64,000 bases of DNA from Reichenbachiella sp. 5M10 (GTDB taxonomy: Bacteria > Bacteroidota > Bacteroidia > Cytophagales > Cyclobacteriaceae): NCBI RefSeq assembly GCF_002742335.1, contig NZ_MDGR01000007.1:1368501-1432500 (forward strand), written 5' to 3'. Below the pieces are notes generated by a model. The model made no database searches. It had not been told where the DNA came from and saw only the letters and a list, made by a program, of their open reading frames with translations. Of this stretch, positions 52,640-61,439 are shown one piece after another. How positions within the stretch are numbered: position 1 is the first letter of the stretch; each line of letters starts with the position of its first letter. The translations under genes were made by a program, and so were the position numbers.

Positions 52640-53793
52640 CAGTTGCTGTGTTCTAGGATTAATTTTCTCAGCATGTCCAAGCATTTTTTTAGCTGATCTT
52701 TGGCGATATATTCGTCGGCACGATGCCCTTGATCCATAGATCCAGGTCCACAAATGATGGATTCATATCCACCTTTAGCGTATTGTCCTGCTTCGGCAGC
52801 ATAGGACACGGTATGTAGCTCGTGGTTGCCCGTGAGTCGTTTGATCAAATCGACCACTGCCGTATCTGCCGCAGTATCCAAGGGCAATACGAAGGGGTGA
52901 TCCACCAAAATATCAATTTTGAAATCAGGAAACAGCTTTCTTTTTTCTTGCTCTCTCTCTCTACAGAATGCCTTGAACTCGCTGATGATTTCCTCGACAT
53001 CATCGCTAGGTATCACTCGTACATCCCAATAGAACCGTACATCATCCGCGATGATGTTAGGGGCTATACCTCCCTGAATCTTGCCGACATGGAGTGAAGA
53101 GTGAGGAGGGTCAAAGCGCTCATCGATGTGGCCATTGACAATGAGGTCGTTCATTTTTTCTTCCAGCCATATGACCAAACGGGCTGCTTCGTGTATGGCG
53201 CTCACTTCTTGCTTGATGCGACTGCTGTGACCGGCAGAGCCATTGACATGAGTTTCCATCACACATATTCCTTTTTGTCCGACGATGGGCTCCATAGAAG
53301 ACGGCTCTCCTATGATGGCGAATTTCGGTTTTTCGACGTATGTCTGGGTGATATGTGCCACTAAATCAGGTCCAGCCAAACAACCGATTTCTTCGTCGTA
53401 CGAAAAGGCAAAGTAAATGGGTTTTTTTAGGTCTGCTTTGACCATTTCGGGCAACATGGCCAAACAACAGGAAACAAAGCCTTTCATGTCACATGAGCCT
53501 CTTGCATACAGTTTGCCATCGCCTTTGTCAATCAGTACGAAGGGATCTGTCGTCCAATTCTGTCCCTCAGTGGGGACTACATCCGTATGGCCGGATAGGA
53601 TGACGCCACCATCTACTGCGGGTCCAATTCGACAATGGAGTGAGGATTTTGTACCATTTTCGTTGGGCACCATGTATGTTTCCACACCGTGTGATTCGAT
53701 ATAGTTCTTGATCCAGTGGATGATTTCTAAGTTGCTCATCCCTCCTAAGACGGGATAGGATACCAGTTGAGTCAGTATGTCTTGTACGTTCAT
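52639..53793 (-). CDS. M20-family amidohydrolase (ArgE-like), candidate N-formylglutamate deformylase
   Basis: 384 residues. Metal ligands of the M20 family: GHTDVVPTEG, ARGSCDMKGF, the catalytic Glu pair in YDEEIGCLAG, IGEPSSMEPI and the dimerisation domain NGSAGHSS. It most resembles acetylornithine deacetylase (ArgE), which cleaves N-acyl groups from amino acids. It is 2 bp downstream of the LysR gene, and its stop overlaps the hutF start. No N-formylglutamate amidohydrolase (hutG) is in the cluster, so this enzyme may release formate from the HutF product. Arginine biosynthesis genes are absent nearby. The family is certain; the substrate is inferred. Confidence 0.85.
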   Translation of the reverse strand: MNVQDILTQLVSYPVLGGMSNLEIIHWIKNYIESHGVETYMVPNENGTKSSLHCRIGPAVDGGVILSGHTDVVPTEGQNWTTDPFVLIDKGDGKLYARGSCDMKGFVSCCLAMLPEMVKADLKKPIYFAFSYDEEIGCLAGPDLVAHITQTYVEKPKFAIIGEPSSMEPIVGQKGICVMETHVNGSAGHSSRIKQEVSAIHEAARLVIWLEEKMNDLIVNGHIDERFDPPHSSLHVGKIQGGIAPNIIADDVRFYWDVRVIPSDDVEEIISEFKAFCREREQEKRKLFPDFKIDILVDHPFVLPLDTAADTAVVDLIKRLTGNHELHTVSYAAEAGQYAKGGYESIICGPGSMDQGHRADEYIAKDQLKKCLDMLRKLILEHSN

Positions 53794-53795
53794 GT

Positions 53796-54680
53796 TTATG
53801 GGGTTTCGAATAATTCTATCAATGTAGCTAGTGCTGGGTTTCTGTTTTCGGTATTCCAGATGGCATAGAGTGTAGTCCGGAAGGGGAGTTGGTTGAGACG
53901 GATGAATTTGACGCTTGGGTTGTCTTGCATGAGGGATTCTGGCAAAATGGATACACCGAGGTGATGCTCTACAAGTTTGTAGATCGTGCCTGCATGTACG
54001 GTGTTGTGTGAGACGATGGGGTCAAACCCACTGTGGACAAATAGGTTCATCATTTTTTCATAGTAGGAGGGGCTGTAGGATTGTTCGAAAAGGATGAAAT
54101 GCTCTTTTTTGAACTGTGTGAGACTGGTGAACGTTGACTGATCCACTCGGTGATCTGCTGGCAGGACCAATACAAAGGATTCTTCCAAGACGGGATGTAG
54201 TTTGAGCCCAATCGGTGCTCGTTCTAGACGTACAAATCCCAAATCAATCTTCTGAGAGAGCAATGCATCGGTTTGTTTGAGATTGTCCATTTCCTGAAGG
54301 TTGAATTGAACTTCTGTATTTTGATCCGAAAAGCGCGTAAGTAAATCTGGAATGATTTGTTGCATGGCTGAGCCTACATAGCCTAGGTTGATGCTGCCCA
54401 AGACTCCTTTTTCGATGAGTTGGGCATGATCTATGGCGCTATTGACATTGCGTAGGAGCAATTCAAATTCACTTTGAAGATAGCTGCCGGCGGCAGTCAG
54501 TTGTACTTTTTTGCTGTTCCGGTCAAAGAGTTGTACTCCGATTTTTTCTTCCATCTGATGAATCTGCCGGCTCAGCCCGGGTTGTGAGACGTAGAGCTTC
54601 TCTGCAGCTTTTCGAAAGTGTAGGTTTTTGGCTACTTCGAGAAAATACCGAATATGTCTCAGTTCTATTTGATAACTCAT
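53796..54680 (-). CDS. LysR-type transcriptional regulator of the histidine-utilisation cluster
   Basis: 294 residues from Met at 54680 (MSYQIELRHIRYFLEVAKNLHF), the normal LysR start; the frame extends further upstream but would run across the divergent promoter. The winged helix-turn-helix (HFRKAAEKLYVSQPGLSRQIHQMEE) is followed by a LysR effector domain (GSINLGYVGS, LGFVRLERAP, VLPADHRV). It is 74 bp from divergent hutH and 2 bp from the M20 gene, so it probably controls both arms in response to a pathway intermediate such as urocanate. The inducer is not readable from sequence. Confidence 0.9.
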   Translation of the reverse strand: MSYQIELRHIRYFLEVAKNLHFRKAAEKLYVSQPGLSRQIHQMEEKIGVQLFDRNSKKVQLTAAGSYLQSEFELLLRNVNSAIDHAQLIEKGVLGSINLGYVGSAMQQIIPDLLTRFSDQNTEVQFNLQEMDNLKQTDALLSQKIDLGFVRLERAPIGLKLHPVLEESFVLVLPADHRVDQSTFTSLTQFKKEHFILFEQSYSPSYYEKMMNLFVHSGFDPIVSHNTVHAGTIYKLVEHHLGVSILPESLMQDNPSVKFIRLNQLPFRTTLYAIWNTENRNPALATLIELFETP

Positions 54681-54707
54681 AGGTATTGAAAGATGAATAA
54701 ATTGATC

Positions 54708-54738
54708 TTGTTGGTTATCAAAGCTAATTCTAATTTTG
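54708..54738 (+). promoter_or_regulatory. Bacteroidota-type promoter of hutH, overlapping the LysR promoter
   Basis: TTG at 54708-54710 and TAATTTTG at 54731-54738 match the -33 TTG and -7 TAnnTTTG elements with a 20 bp gap, giving a leader of only ~12 bases before hutH. On the opposite strand TAGCTTTG (54726-54719) is a perfect -7 for the LysR gene. The two promoters overlap, so one regulator site could affect both. Confidence 0.6.
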
Positions 54739-54754
54739 GTAAAAAGAAAAGCAC

Positions 54755-56302
54755 ATGTTTCAGTACGGGATAGACCACCTGACAGTATCCAAAGCTCTGG
54801 CGATAGCCAGAGGGAAATTAGAGGCAAGATTGACCTCCGCCTGCGTAACGAAAGTGGAGCAATCATACCGACATGTATTGGCCATTTCACAGGACGAACC
54901 TGCAGTTTATGGCATCAATACAGGGTTTGGCCCATTGTGTGATACCAAAATCGACAAAGTCGAAACGACGAAGTTGCAACGTAACATCCTGTGGAGTCAT
55001 AGTGTAGGAGTAGGCGAGGCTATTGATGAAGAGCTATCCAAACTGATGCTCATCTGCAAAGTGCACGCACTGGCACAAGGGTACTCTGGAATTTCGGTTG
55101 AGATCCTGGAGCGGATCATTTGGCACATTGAACAGGACGTGATTCCGGTGGTGCCTGCACAAGGGTCTGTCGGGGCATCTGGTGATTTGGCACCTTTGTC
55201 ACATTTGTTTTTGCCACTTATTGGCGAAGGAGAAGTCTTCTATCAAGGCCAGAGGGTCAAAACTGCCGAGTTGTTTATGTCGACAGGTATGGAGAGCGTC
55301 AGTTTGCACGCCAAAGCTGGGCTTGCATTGATCAATGGAACACAGTTTATTTTGGCGCATGCCGTACGACTGGTCGATGTGCTGCATGTAGACCTGTCTC
55401 ATGCTGATATTTTGGGAGCGATGATGATCGAAGGACTGTTGGGGTCCAAAGCTCCTTTTGAAGAAAAGCTGCATCAATTGCGTCCCTATCAGGGAAATCT
55501 TCATGTGGCCAATCGCATAAGGAAGTTTCTATTCGAGTCGGAGATTGTCGATTCGCACAAAAACTGTGGCAATGTTCAAGACCCTTATTCGCTGCGCTGC
55601 ATCCCACAAGTACACGGTAGTTCACGAACAGCCTGGTTGCATCTCAAGGAGGCAGTAGAGGTAGAACTTAATGCAGTGACTGACAACCCAGTTATTTTCT
55701 CTCAAGAGGAAACCATCAGTGGGGGGAATTTTCATGGACAGCCCTTGGCTCTACCCATTGATTATGCCTGTCTTGCAGCTGCCGAATTGGGGAATATATC
55801 GGATCGCAGATCATATTTGTCGTTGGAGGGGAAGCGAGATCGCACCCCCAAGTTGCTCATGACAGAAACTGGTACAAACTCGGGGTTTATGCTCGTGCAA
55901 TACACCACGGCAGCTTTGGTGAGTGAAAACAAAGGGCAGTGTTTTCCTGCCAGTGCAGATAGCATTCCTACTTCGCTGGGTCAAGAAGACCATGTGAGTA
56001 TGGGGTCGATTGGTGCGAGGAAGGCACTTCGTGTTTGTGAAAATCTGACCAAAATTTTGGCTGGAGAATTGATTTGTGCCGCTCAGGCCATGGATTTCAA
56101 AAAACCGTTGCGGTCAAGTGCCGTGTTGACACACGTGCACGATCATGTACGATCAGTTATTGACCATGCCAAGGAAGACCGTATATTTTCGGACGATATC
56201 AACAAGGCGACGGACTTGCTTCATAGTAGAGAATTGATTCAGATTACTTGGGACCATCTCGGAGGATTTAGTAGTTATGATGATTTGTTCGAACGATTTT
56301 AA
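54755..56302 (+). CDS. hutH: Histidine ammonia-lyase
   Basis: 515 residues, usual length. The MIO cofactor forms from Ala141-Ser142-Gly143 in GSVGASGDLAPLSH. YGINTGFGPL (52-61) carries the conserved Tyr, and later NPVIF, GNFHGQPLA and MTETGTNSGFM belong to the family core. It converts L-histidine to trans-urocanate plus ammonia, the first step of the pathway. It diverges from the LysR gene and is 13 bp upstream of hutU. Confidence 0.96.
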   Translation: MFQYGIDHLTVSKALAIARGKLEARLTSACVTKVEQSYRHVLAISQDEPAVYGINTGFGPLCDTKIDKVETTKLQRNILWSHSVGVGEAIDEELSKLMLICKVHALAQGYSGISVEILERIIWHIEQDVIPVVPAQGSVGASGDLAPLSHLFLPLIGEGEVFYQGQRVKTAELFMSTGMESVSLHAKAGLALINGTQFILAHAVRLVDVLHVDLSHADILGAMMIEGLLGSKAPFEEKLHQLRPYQGNLHVANRIRKFLFESEIVDSHKNCGNVQDPYSLRCIPQVHGSSRTAWLHLKEAVEVELNAVTDNPVIFSQEETISGGNFHGQPLALPIDYACLAAAELGNISDRRSYLSLEGKRDRTPKLLMTETGTNSGFMLVQYTTAALVSENKGQCFPASADSIPTSLGQEDHVSMGSIGARKALRVCENLTKILAGELICAAQAMDFKKPLRSSAVLTHVHDHVRSVIDHAKEDRIFSDDINKATDLLHSRELIQITWDHLGGFSSYDDLFERF

Positions 56303-56315
56303 CCCTTATCATATC

Positions 56316-58331
56316 ATGATCACTGCACTTACGGATTTTCAAAAGGCAATCTTAACAGGAATTCCTAATGAGTTGCCTCCCAGGATTTTGACTTACCCAG
56401 AGGTCAACCGCGCTCCAAAGCGTAAGGACGTTTTGACTGCTGAGGAGAAGAAGCTGGCCATTAGAAATGCGCTGCGTTACTTCCCCAAGGAGTGGCACGA
56501 AGAATTGGCTGGAGAATTTGCCGAAGAACTCAAGGCTTATGGTCGGATCTACATGTATCGTTTCAAACCGAGATATGGGATGTATGCACGGCCCATTGAT
56601 GCCTATCCCGCTCAGTCTCAGCAAGCAGCAGGCATCATGCTGATGATCCAAAACAACCTTGATCCCAATGTTGCACAGCATCCGGAGGAGTTGATTACCT
56701 ATGGAGGCAATGGAGGAGTGTTTCAAAACTGGGCACAGTACCTGCTCACGATGCAATACCTGGCCAACATGAGCGACGAACAAACCTTACATTTATATTC
56801 GGGGCACCCGATGGGGCTGTTTCCGTCGAGTGCAAATGCTCCGCGTGTCGTAGTGACCAATGGCATGATGATCCCCAATCATTCGTCGCAGGACGATTGG
56901 GAAAAATACAATGCACTGGGGGTGACGCAATACGGCCAAATGACCGCAGGTTCGTTCATGTACATTGGCCCACAAGGAATTGTACACGGTACGACGATTA
57001 CAGCGATGAATGCCTTCAGAAAAGTATTGAAAGCAGAAGAGTCTGCCAGAGGAAAGATCTTCTTGACTTCTGGACTGGGAGGAATGAGTGGAGCACAACC
57101 TAAGGCGGGCAACATCACAGGGTGTATCACTGTCTGCGCAGAGGTCAATCCTAAAGCGGCTTTGAAGCGTCATGAGCAGGGATGGGTGGATGAAATACTT
57201 GAAGACATGCCAGCACTGATTGCGCGTGTCCAATTGGCCAAGGAAAACGAAGAGGTAGTATCCATTGCTTTCGTAGGCAATGTAGTAGAAGTGTGGGAGG
57301 CATTTGATGAGGCAGATGTCTTTGTGCATATTGCCTCGGATCAAACCTCACTGCACAATCCCTGGTCGGGGGGCTATTATCCCGTAGGTTTGAGTTACGA
57401 AGAATCAAATCATTTGATTGCCGAAGAACCAGAAGTGTTTAAGAAGAAGGTAAGAGAATCCCTCATCCGACAAGCTGAAGCCATCAATCGACACACGGCT
57501 AAAGGGACATACTTTTTTGACTATGGCAATGCCTTTTTGCTGGAAGCATCCAAGGCAGGCGCAGATGTGATGGACGAGAGTGGGTTGGATTTTCGCTATC
57601 CATCCTATGTACAGGATATTTTAGGACCAATTTGTTTCGATTATGGATTTGGACCCTACAGGTGGGTTTGTACATCGGGTCTAGCCGAAGATCTGGACAA
57701 AACTGATGCTATTGCACTACGAGTGATGAAAGAAATTCGAAAGTCTGCTCCGCGTAGTATTCAGATGCAGCTGCAAGATAATATTGCTTGGATCGAAAAT
57801 GCCAAGTCGAACCGGCTGGTTGTTGGTTCGCAGGCACGTATCTTGTACGCAGACTGTGAGGGTAGAACCAAGATTGCTCGAGCTATGAATGATGCAGTAG
57901 CCAGTGGAGAAATCTCTGCACCGATCGTGATCGGTAGAGACCATCATGATGTCAGTGGTACAGATTCTCCTTACCGTGAGACTAGCAACATCAGAGACGG
58001 CAGTAGATTCACAGCCGACATGGCCCTGCACAACGTAATAGGAGATAGCTTTCGAGGAGCCACTTGGGTGTCCATTCACAACGGGGGAGGCGTCGGCTGG
58101 GGAGAAGTCATCAATGGTGGTTTTGGTATGCTGCTGGATGGGACTGCCTCTAGCCAAGAGAAGATTGACAGCATGTTGTTTTATGATGTGAACAACGGAA
58201 TCGCCAGACGTAGCTGGGCGCGAAACCCTCAAGCGCGAGAAGCAATTCAACGTGAATTGGACCGTTCTAAGAACCTAAAAGTGACTTTGCCTTATTTGGT
58301 AGAGGATGAGCTCTTGGAAGGGTTGTTTTGA
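56316..58331 (+). CDS. hutU: Urocanate hydratase
   Basis: 671 residues from the ATG at 56316; a further ATG at 56277 would overlap hutH. It adds water across urocanate to give 4-imidazolone-5-propanoate using tightly bound NAD. Family segments: LITYGGNGGVFQNWAQYLLTMQYL, LYSGHPMGLFPS, LTSGLGGMSGAQPKAG, GRDHHDVSGTDSPYRET and SIHNGGGVGWGEVINGGFG. It is about 110 residues longer than the ~555-residue proteobacterial enzyme, with extra N-terminal and internal sequence, the long form seen in Bacteroidota. It is the middle gene of hutHUI. Confidence 0.95.
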   Translation: MITALTDFQKAILTGIPNELPPRILTYPEVNRAPKRKDVLTAEEKKLAIRNALRYFPKEWHEELAGEFAEELKAYGRIYMYRFKPRYGMYARPIDAYPAQSQQAAGIMLMIQNNLDPNVAQHPEELITYGGNGGVFQNWAQYLLTMQYLANMSDEQTLHLYSGHPMGLFPSSANAPRVVVTNGMMIPNHSSQDDWEKYNALGVTQYGQMTAGSFMYIGPQGIVHGTTITAMNAFRKVLKAEESARGKIFLTSGLGGMSGAQPKAGNITGCITVCAEVNPKAALKRHEQGWVDEILEDMPALIARVQLAKENEEVVSIAFVGNVVEVWEAFDEADVFVHIASDQTSLHNPWSGGYYPVGLSYEESNHLIAEEPEVFKKKVRESLIRQAEAINRHTAKGTYFFDYGNAFLLEASKAGADVMDESGLDFRYPSYVQDILGPICFDYGFGPYRWVCTSGLAEDLDKTDAIALRVMKEIRKSAPRSIQMQLQDNIAWIENAKSNRLVVGSQARILYADCEGRTKIARAMNDAVASGEISAPIVIGRDHHDVSGTDSPYRETSNIRDGSRFTADMALHNVIGDSFRGATWVSIHNGGGVGWGEVINGGFGMLLDGTASSQEKIDSMLFYDVNNGIARRSWARNPQAREAIQRELDRSKNLKVTLPYLVEDELLEGLF

Positions 58332-58407
58332 TAAAGAAATATGAACTTGTTTTTCTTGTATTCGCTACAGTGCGTGAATCAAGAGAATGTATTTGATATG
58401 TGTACCC

Positions 58408-59655
58408 ATGAAATTGATAGGCCCATTTACCCAAGTATTGACTTTGCATCAACTGCCACTCAAAGGCAGTCTAAAGGATGACCAACTCGAGATTATCCCC
58501 GATGGGGGGGTCCTTGTACGAGGGGGGGAGATACAGTCTGTCGGCAATTGGAAGGCGCTTAGGAGGCAATACCCCGAGGCGAAAATGGAGGAGGTTGACG
58601 GGCCATCGGTAGCCATGCCGGGTTTGATTGATGCGCATACACACATTTGTTTTGCGGGGAGTCGTGCCATGGATTATGCCGCACGCAATGACGGCAAGAG
58701 TTATTTGGATATTCAGCAAGCGGGTGGTGGGATATGGAGTACTGTACAGCATACCCGTGAAGCTAGCTTAGACGAACTTACGAGGCTGACGACTCAAAGA
58801 ATCCAGCGGCTCAACGAGCACGGCATCACCACGGTAGAGGTCAAAAGTGGCTATGGCCTGAATGTAGAGGAAGAGTTGAAGATGCTGCGTTGTATAAACA
58901 CCGTCAAAGAAGCGAACACTGCCAATATTGATCTCATCTCTACGTGTTTGGCAGCTCATATTAAACCCAAGGACTTTGAGGGAACGCATGCAACGTATTT
59001 GCAATACCTAGTGGAAGAGTTGGTCCCGCATGTACAAGCAGAAAAGCTGACGACTCGTTTTGATATTTTCGTGGAAGAGGGAGCATTTGATCCTATGATT
59101 TCCAAGGTGTATTTGGAGCAGATAAAGTTACTCGGCTTTGATCTAACTATCCATGGAGATCAGTTCAGTACGGGAGGGAGTAGGTTGGCGGTAGAAGTCG
59201 GAGCACGAAGCGTCGATCACTTGGAAGCCAGTGGAGCGCAAGAAATTGAGTTTCTATCCAAGAGTGATGTGGTGCCTGTTGCTTTGCCGGGTGCTTCGTT
59301 GGGCTTGGGTTGTGCATTTGCTCCCGCAAGAAAACTACTCGATGCGGGCTGTAGCTTGGCGATTGCCTCAGATTGGAATCCTGGATCGGCTCCCCATGGC
59401 GAACTATTGACGCAAGCAGCCCTGCTGGGTGCACATCAAAAACTCAGCAGTGCCGAGGTGATAGCAGCGCTGACCTTCCGTGCCGCTCATGCGCTAGGTT
59501 TGGGAGATAGAGGCAGCTTGTCAGCAGGGAAACTAGCTGATGTAGTGTCGTTTCCGTGTACTGACTATCGTGAAGTGCTCTACCATCAGGGGAGTCTAAA
59601 GGTGAGTCAGGTGTGGAAGAGAGGTGGGCTGCTTTCGCCTACTTCGAAATCGTGA
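58408..59655 (+). CDS. hutI: Imidazolonepropionase
   Basis: 415 residues from ATG 58408, where the family N-terminus begins (MKLIGPFTQVLTL); the frame opens at 58387. It is a metal-dependent amidohydrolase: AMPGLIDAHTHICFAGSR holds the HxH ligands, VEVKSGYGLNVEEELKMLR the substrate loop, TIHGDQFSTGG a further His, and ASDWNPGSAPH the metal Asp. It opens the imidazolone ring to give N-formimidoyl-L-glutamate, which hutF then deaminates. It ends the operon and overlaps the convergent lipoprotein gene by 17 bp. Confidence 0.95.
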   Translation: MKLIGPFTQVLTLHQLPLKGSLKDDQLEIIPDGGVLVRGGEIQSVGNWKALRRQYPEAKMEEVDGPSVAMPGLIDAHTHICFAGSRAMDYAARNDGKSYLDIQQAGGGIWSTVQHTREASLDELTRLTTQRIQRLNEHGITTVEVKSGYGLNVEEELKMLRCINTVKEANTANIDLISTCLAAHIKPKDFEGTHATYLQYLVEELVPHVQAEKLTTRFDIFVEEGAFDPMISKVYLEQIKLLGFDLTIHGDQFSTGGSRLAVEVGARSVDHLEASGAQEIEFLSKSDVVPVALPGASLGLGCAFAPARKLLDAGCSLAIASDWNPGSAPHGELLTQAALLGAHQKLSSAEVIAALTFRAAHALGLGDRGSLSAGKLADVVSFPCTDYREVLYHQGSLKVSQVWKRGGLLSPTSKS

Positions 59656-60103
59656 AAAAGCGATCTTTTGAGTCGGTAGCTTCCCACAACAGTGTTTCAT
59701 TGTACCACAGCTTTATGACAACAGAACCGCCCCCTGGATTGAGTAGTTCAGTTTTGATGATGTCTTCCTCCCCATTGGGGAAAACCAGTTTGGTTTCAGA
59801 AATACTGTTGTACACGATCTCCTCGCTGGCAAAAATCCGAAGACAGTTTTCGTCATCTCTTTCGATGAGCATGACGTTATTGGTACTGGCTTTCCACTCA
59901 TTGGAGATGTAATCATATACTTCAAAGTCTTCAGCGGTCCATGTGTCTGTTCCTTCCATTCGGTTTTCTCCTTCCAAGTTTACGATTCTAAAATCTATGT
60001 AGGTGTCAACATTTGTGCAGCAATCTCTAGATGTAGAATCGTTGTTGTCACAGGCGACGAAGGTTGTCAATAGTACGAGACTAAGCAATATGGCCGTTTT
60101 CAT
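59639..60103 (-). CDS. Small lipoprotein of unknown function
   Basis: 154 residues with a lipoprotein signal ending TFVAC, then a Cys-Cys-containing segment (SRDCCTNVDTYIDFRIV) and a beta-rich domain (NVMLIERDDENCLRIFASE, GSVVIKLWYNE). I do not recognise the family. It converges on hutI with a 17 bp overlap and stands alone on its strand. The signal and lipobox make it a credible gene; the role is unknown. Confidence 0.6.
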   Translation of the reverse strand: MKTAILLSLVLLTTFVACDNNDSTSRDCCTNVDTYIDFRIVNLEGENRMEGTDTWTAEDFEVYDYISNEWKASTNNVMLIERDDENCLRIFASEEIVYNSISETKLVFPNGEEDIIKTELLNPGGGSVVIKLWYNETLLWEATDSKDRFFTISK

Positions 60104-60210
60104 AGAGGTATAGTTTGAGCGTTTACATTACAAGGCACGGTAAGTTTTCAAAGTGTTGGAACGAATACCACATAAAGTTAATTTTTTGTCAGTGTATTGG
60201 GATGCAGTGG

Positions 60211-60240
60211 TTTGATTTCCTTGATATGTTTTTAATTTTC
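60211..60240 (+). promoter_or_regulatory. Possible promoter of the lactonase-type gene
   Basis: TTTG at 60211-60214 and TAATTTTC at 60233-60240 (one mismatch to TAnnTTTG), 18 bp apart. The -7 box ends only 5 bp before the ATG at 60246, so the mRNA would have almost no leader. Confidence 0.35.
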
Positions 60241-60245
60241 CAGTT

Positions 60246-61349
60246 ATGAATCGATTGGTATTGTTCGTGTCTCTTTTTGCCATGTTTAGCGCTTGTCAGC
60301 AGGAGGCTGATGAGTATTGGGTTTATGTTTCTTCCAATGACGTCACTTCCACGGTAGGGGTAGCTTGCTACTTGTGGCGACCCAGCAAGGGACTTTTGGT
60401 GGAGCATGGGGGAGATTCTACCTCGCGGACCAGTTCGTATCTCGCCATCGATCAAGCCAATGCCAGGCTCTACTCTATCGACGGGATTGGCATTCATGCT
60501 TTTGTCATTGATAGAGAGACGGGCGAGTTGTCTTCTATCAACTCACAGTCGCATATTGGGAAGGGGCCGTGCTATATCAGCCTTGCTCAGAACAAGAACT
60601 ATCTTATGGTCGCTTATTACCGTTCGGGAGAGATTGCTAGCTTCGCGCTCGACGATCAGGGGCGGATTGGAGGGGAAGTAAGCCGAATCACACACCGAGG
60701 ATCAAGCATACATGAGCGCCAAACAGCACCACATGCGCATATGATTCTACCGGCTCCTCAGGGAGACTTAGTGTACGCTACGGATCTAGGGACAGATCAG
60801 GTGTTGACCTATCTCGTATCGGATGGAGGAGTGATTTTGCCACGACCAGTGTCTACCACAGATGCCGTGCCTGGCTTTGGGCCAAGACATTTGGCCTTCC
60901 ATCCGAATGGAAGGTATGTCTACATGCTTGCCGAACTCACAGGGCATGTCATGGCTTTTGCCTATACCGATGAGTCTGGAATCACGACGGTTTTAGATAC
61001 AGTTCGTGTTTTGTCAGAAGATTATGTGGGGTTTAACAAAGCTGCAGATATCCATGTCTCTGGAGATGGTCGGTTTCTGTATGCTTCCAATCGAGGAGAC
61101 AATAGCCTAGCGATTTGTGAGATTCTCGAGGATGGCTCGTTGGGAGTTCCTTCGTATAGCAGCAGTGGAGGGATCTGGCCGAGAGCTTTTGAGATTGACC
61201 CGACGGATCACTATGTCCTGGTGGCCAACAAACGGTCTGCGACTATCTGCGTATTTGATAGAGAGATGGAGACAGGTCGTCTGGAACTGCTAGAGAGTGT
61301 GCCGACAGTTGTCGCTCCACAATGTATCAAATTCATCAAACGCAAATAG
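60246..61349 (+). CDS. Seven-bladed beta-propeller lactonase-family lipoprotein
   Basis: 367 residues, lipoprotein signal ending MFSAC. Propeller repeats carry the lactonase (PF10282-type, 6-phosphogluconolactonase-like) marks: HAHMILPAPQGDLVYATDLGTDQVLTYL, GPRHLAFHPNGRYVYMLAEL, ADIHVSGDGRFLYASNRGDNSLAI and WPRAFEIDPTDHYVLVANKRS. Members hydrolyse sugar lactones, but many exported ones have other or unknown substrates. Being lipid-anchored outside the cytoplasm, it is unlikely to be the pentose-phosphate-pathway enzyme. It stands alone between two single-gene units. Confidence 0.8.
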   Translation: MNRLVLFVSLFAMFSACQQEADEYWVYVSSNDVTSTVGVACYLWRPSKGLLVEHGGDSTSRTSSYLAIDQANARLYSIDGIGIHAFVIDRETGELSSINSQSHIGKGPCYISLAQNKNYLMVAYYRSGEIASFALDDQGRIGGEVSRITHRGSSIHERQTAPHAHMILPAPQGDLVYATDLGTDQVLTYLVSDGGVILPRPVSTTDAVPGFGPRHLAFHPNGRYVYMLAELTGHVMAFAYTDESGITTVLDTVRVLSEDYVGFNKAADIHVSGDGRFLYASNRGDNSLAICEILEDGSLGVPSYSSSGGIWPRAFEIDPTDHYVLVANKRSATICVFDREMETGRLELLESVPTVVAPQCIKFIKRK

Positions 61350-61426
61350 GAGGGATCTATCGCAGTACTCCAATCTTCTTATAAAACACAAACAAAATTC
61401 TGTAAATCCCAATTCGAAGATTTCCG

Positions 61427-61435
61427 TACCTTTGT
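61427..61435 (+). promoter_or_regulatory. Bacteroidota -7 promoter element directly before a GTG start
   Basis: TACCTTTGT is a perfect match to TAnnTTTG plus pyrimidine. It ends 4 bp before the GTG at 61440, implying a leaderless or near-leaderless transcript. No clear -33 TTG was found. Confidence 0.45.
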
Positions 61436-61439
61436 ACTA

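Noticed and set aside
52640-52753. N-terminal extension of hutF
   Set aside because: Lies inside the M20 gene and encodes a basic segment unlike HutF; the ATGA overlap at 52639 is the better start.
54681-54890. Upstream extension of the LysR frame
   Set aside because: It would cross the divergent hutH promoter and overlap hutH; LysR proteins begin at the Met at 54680.
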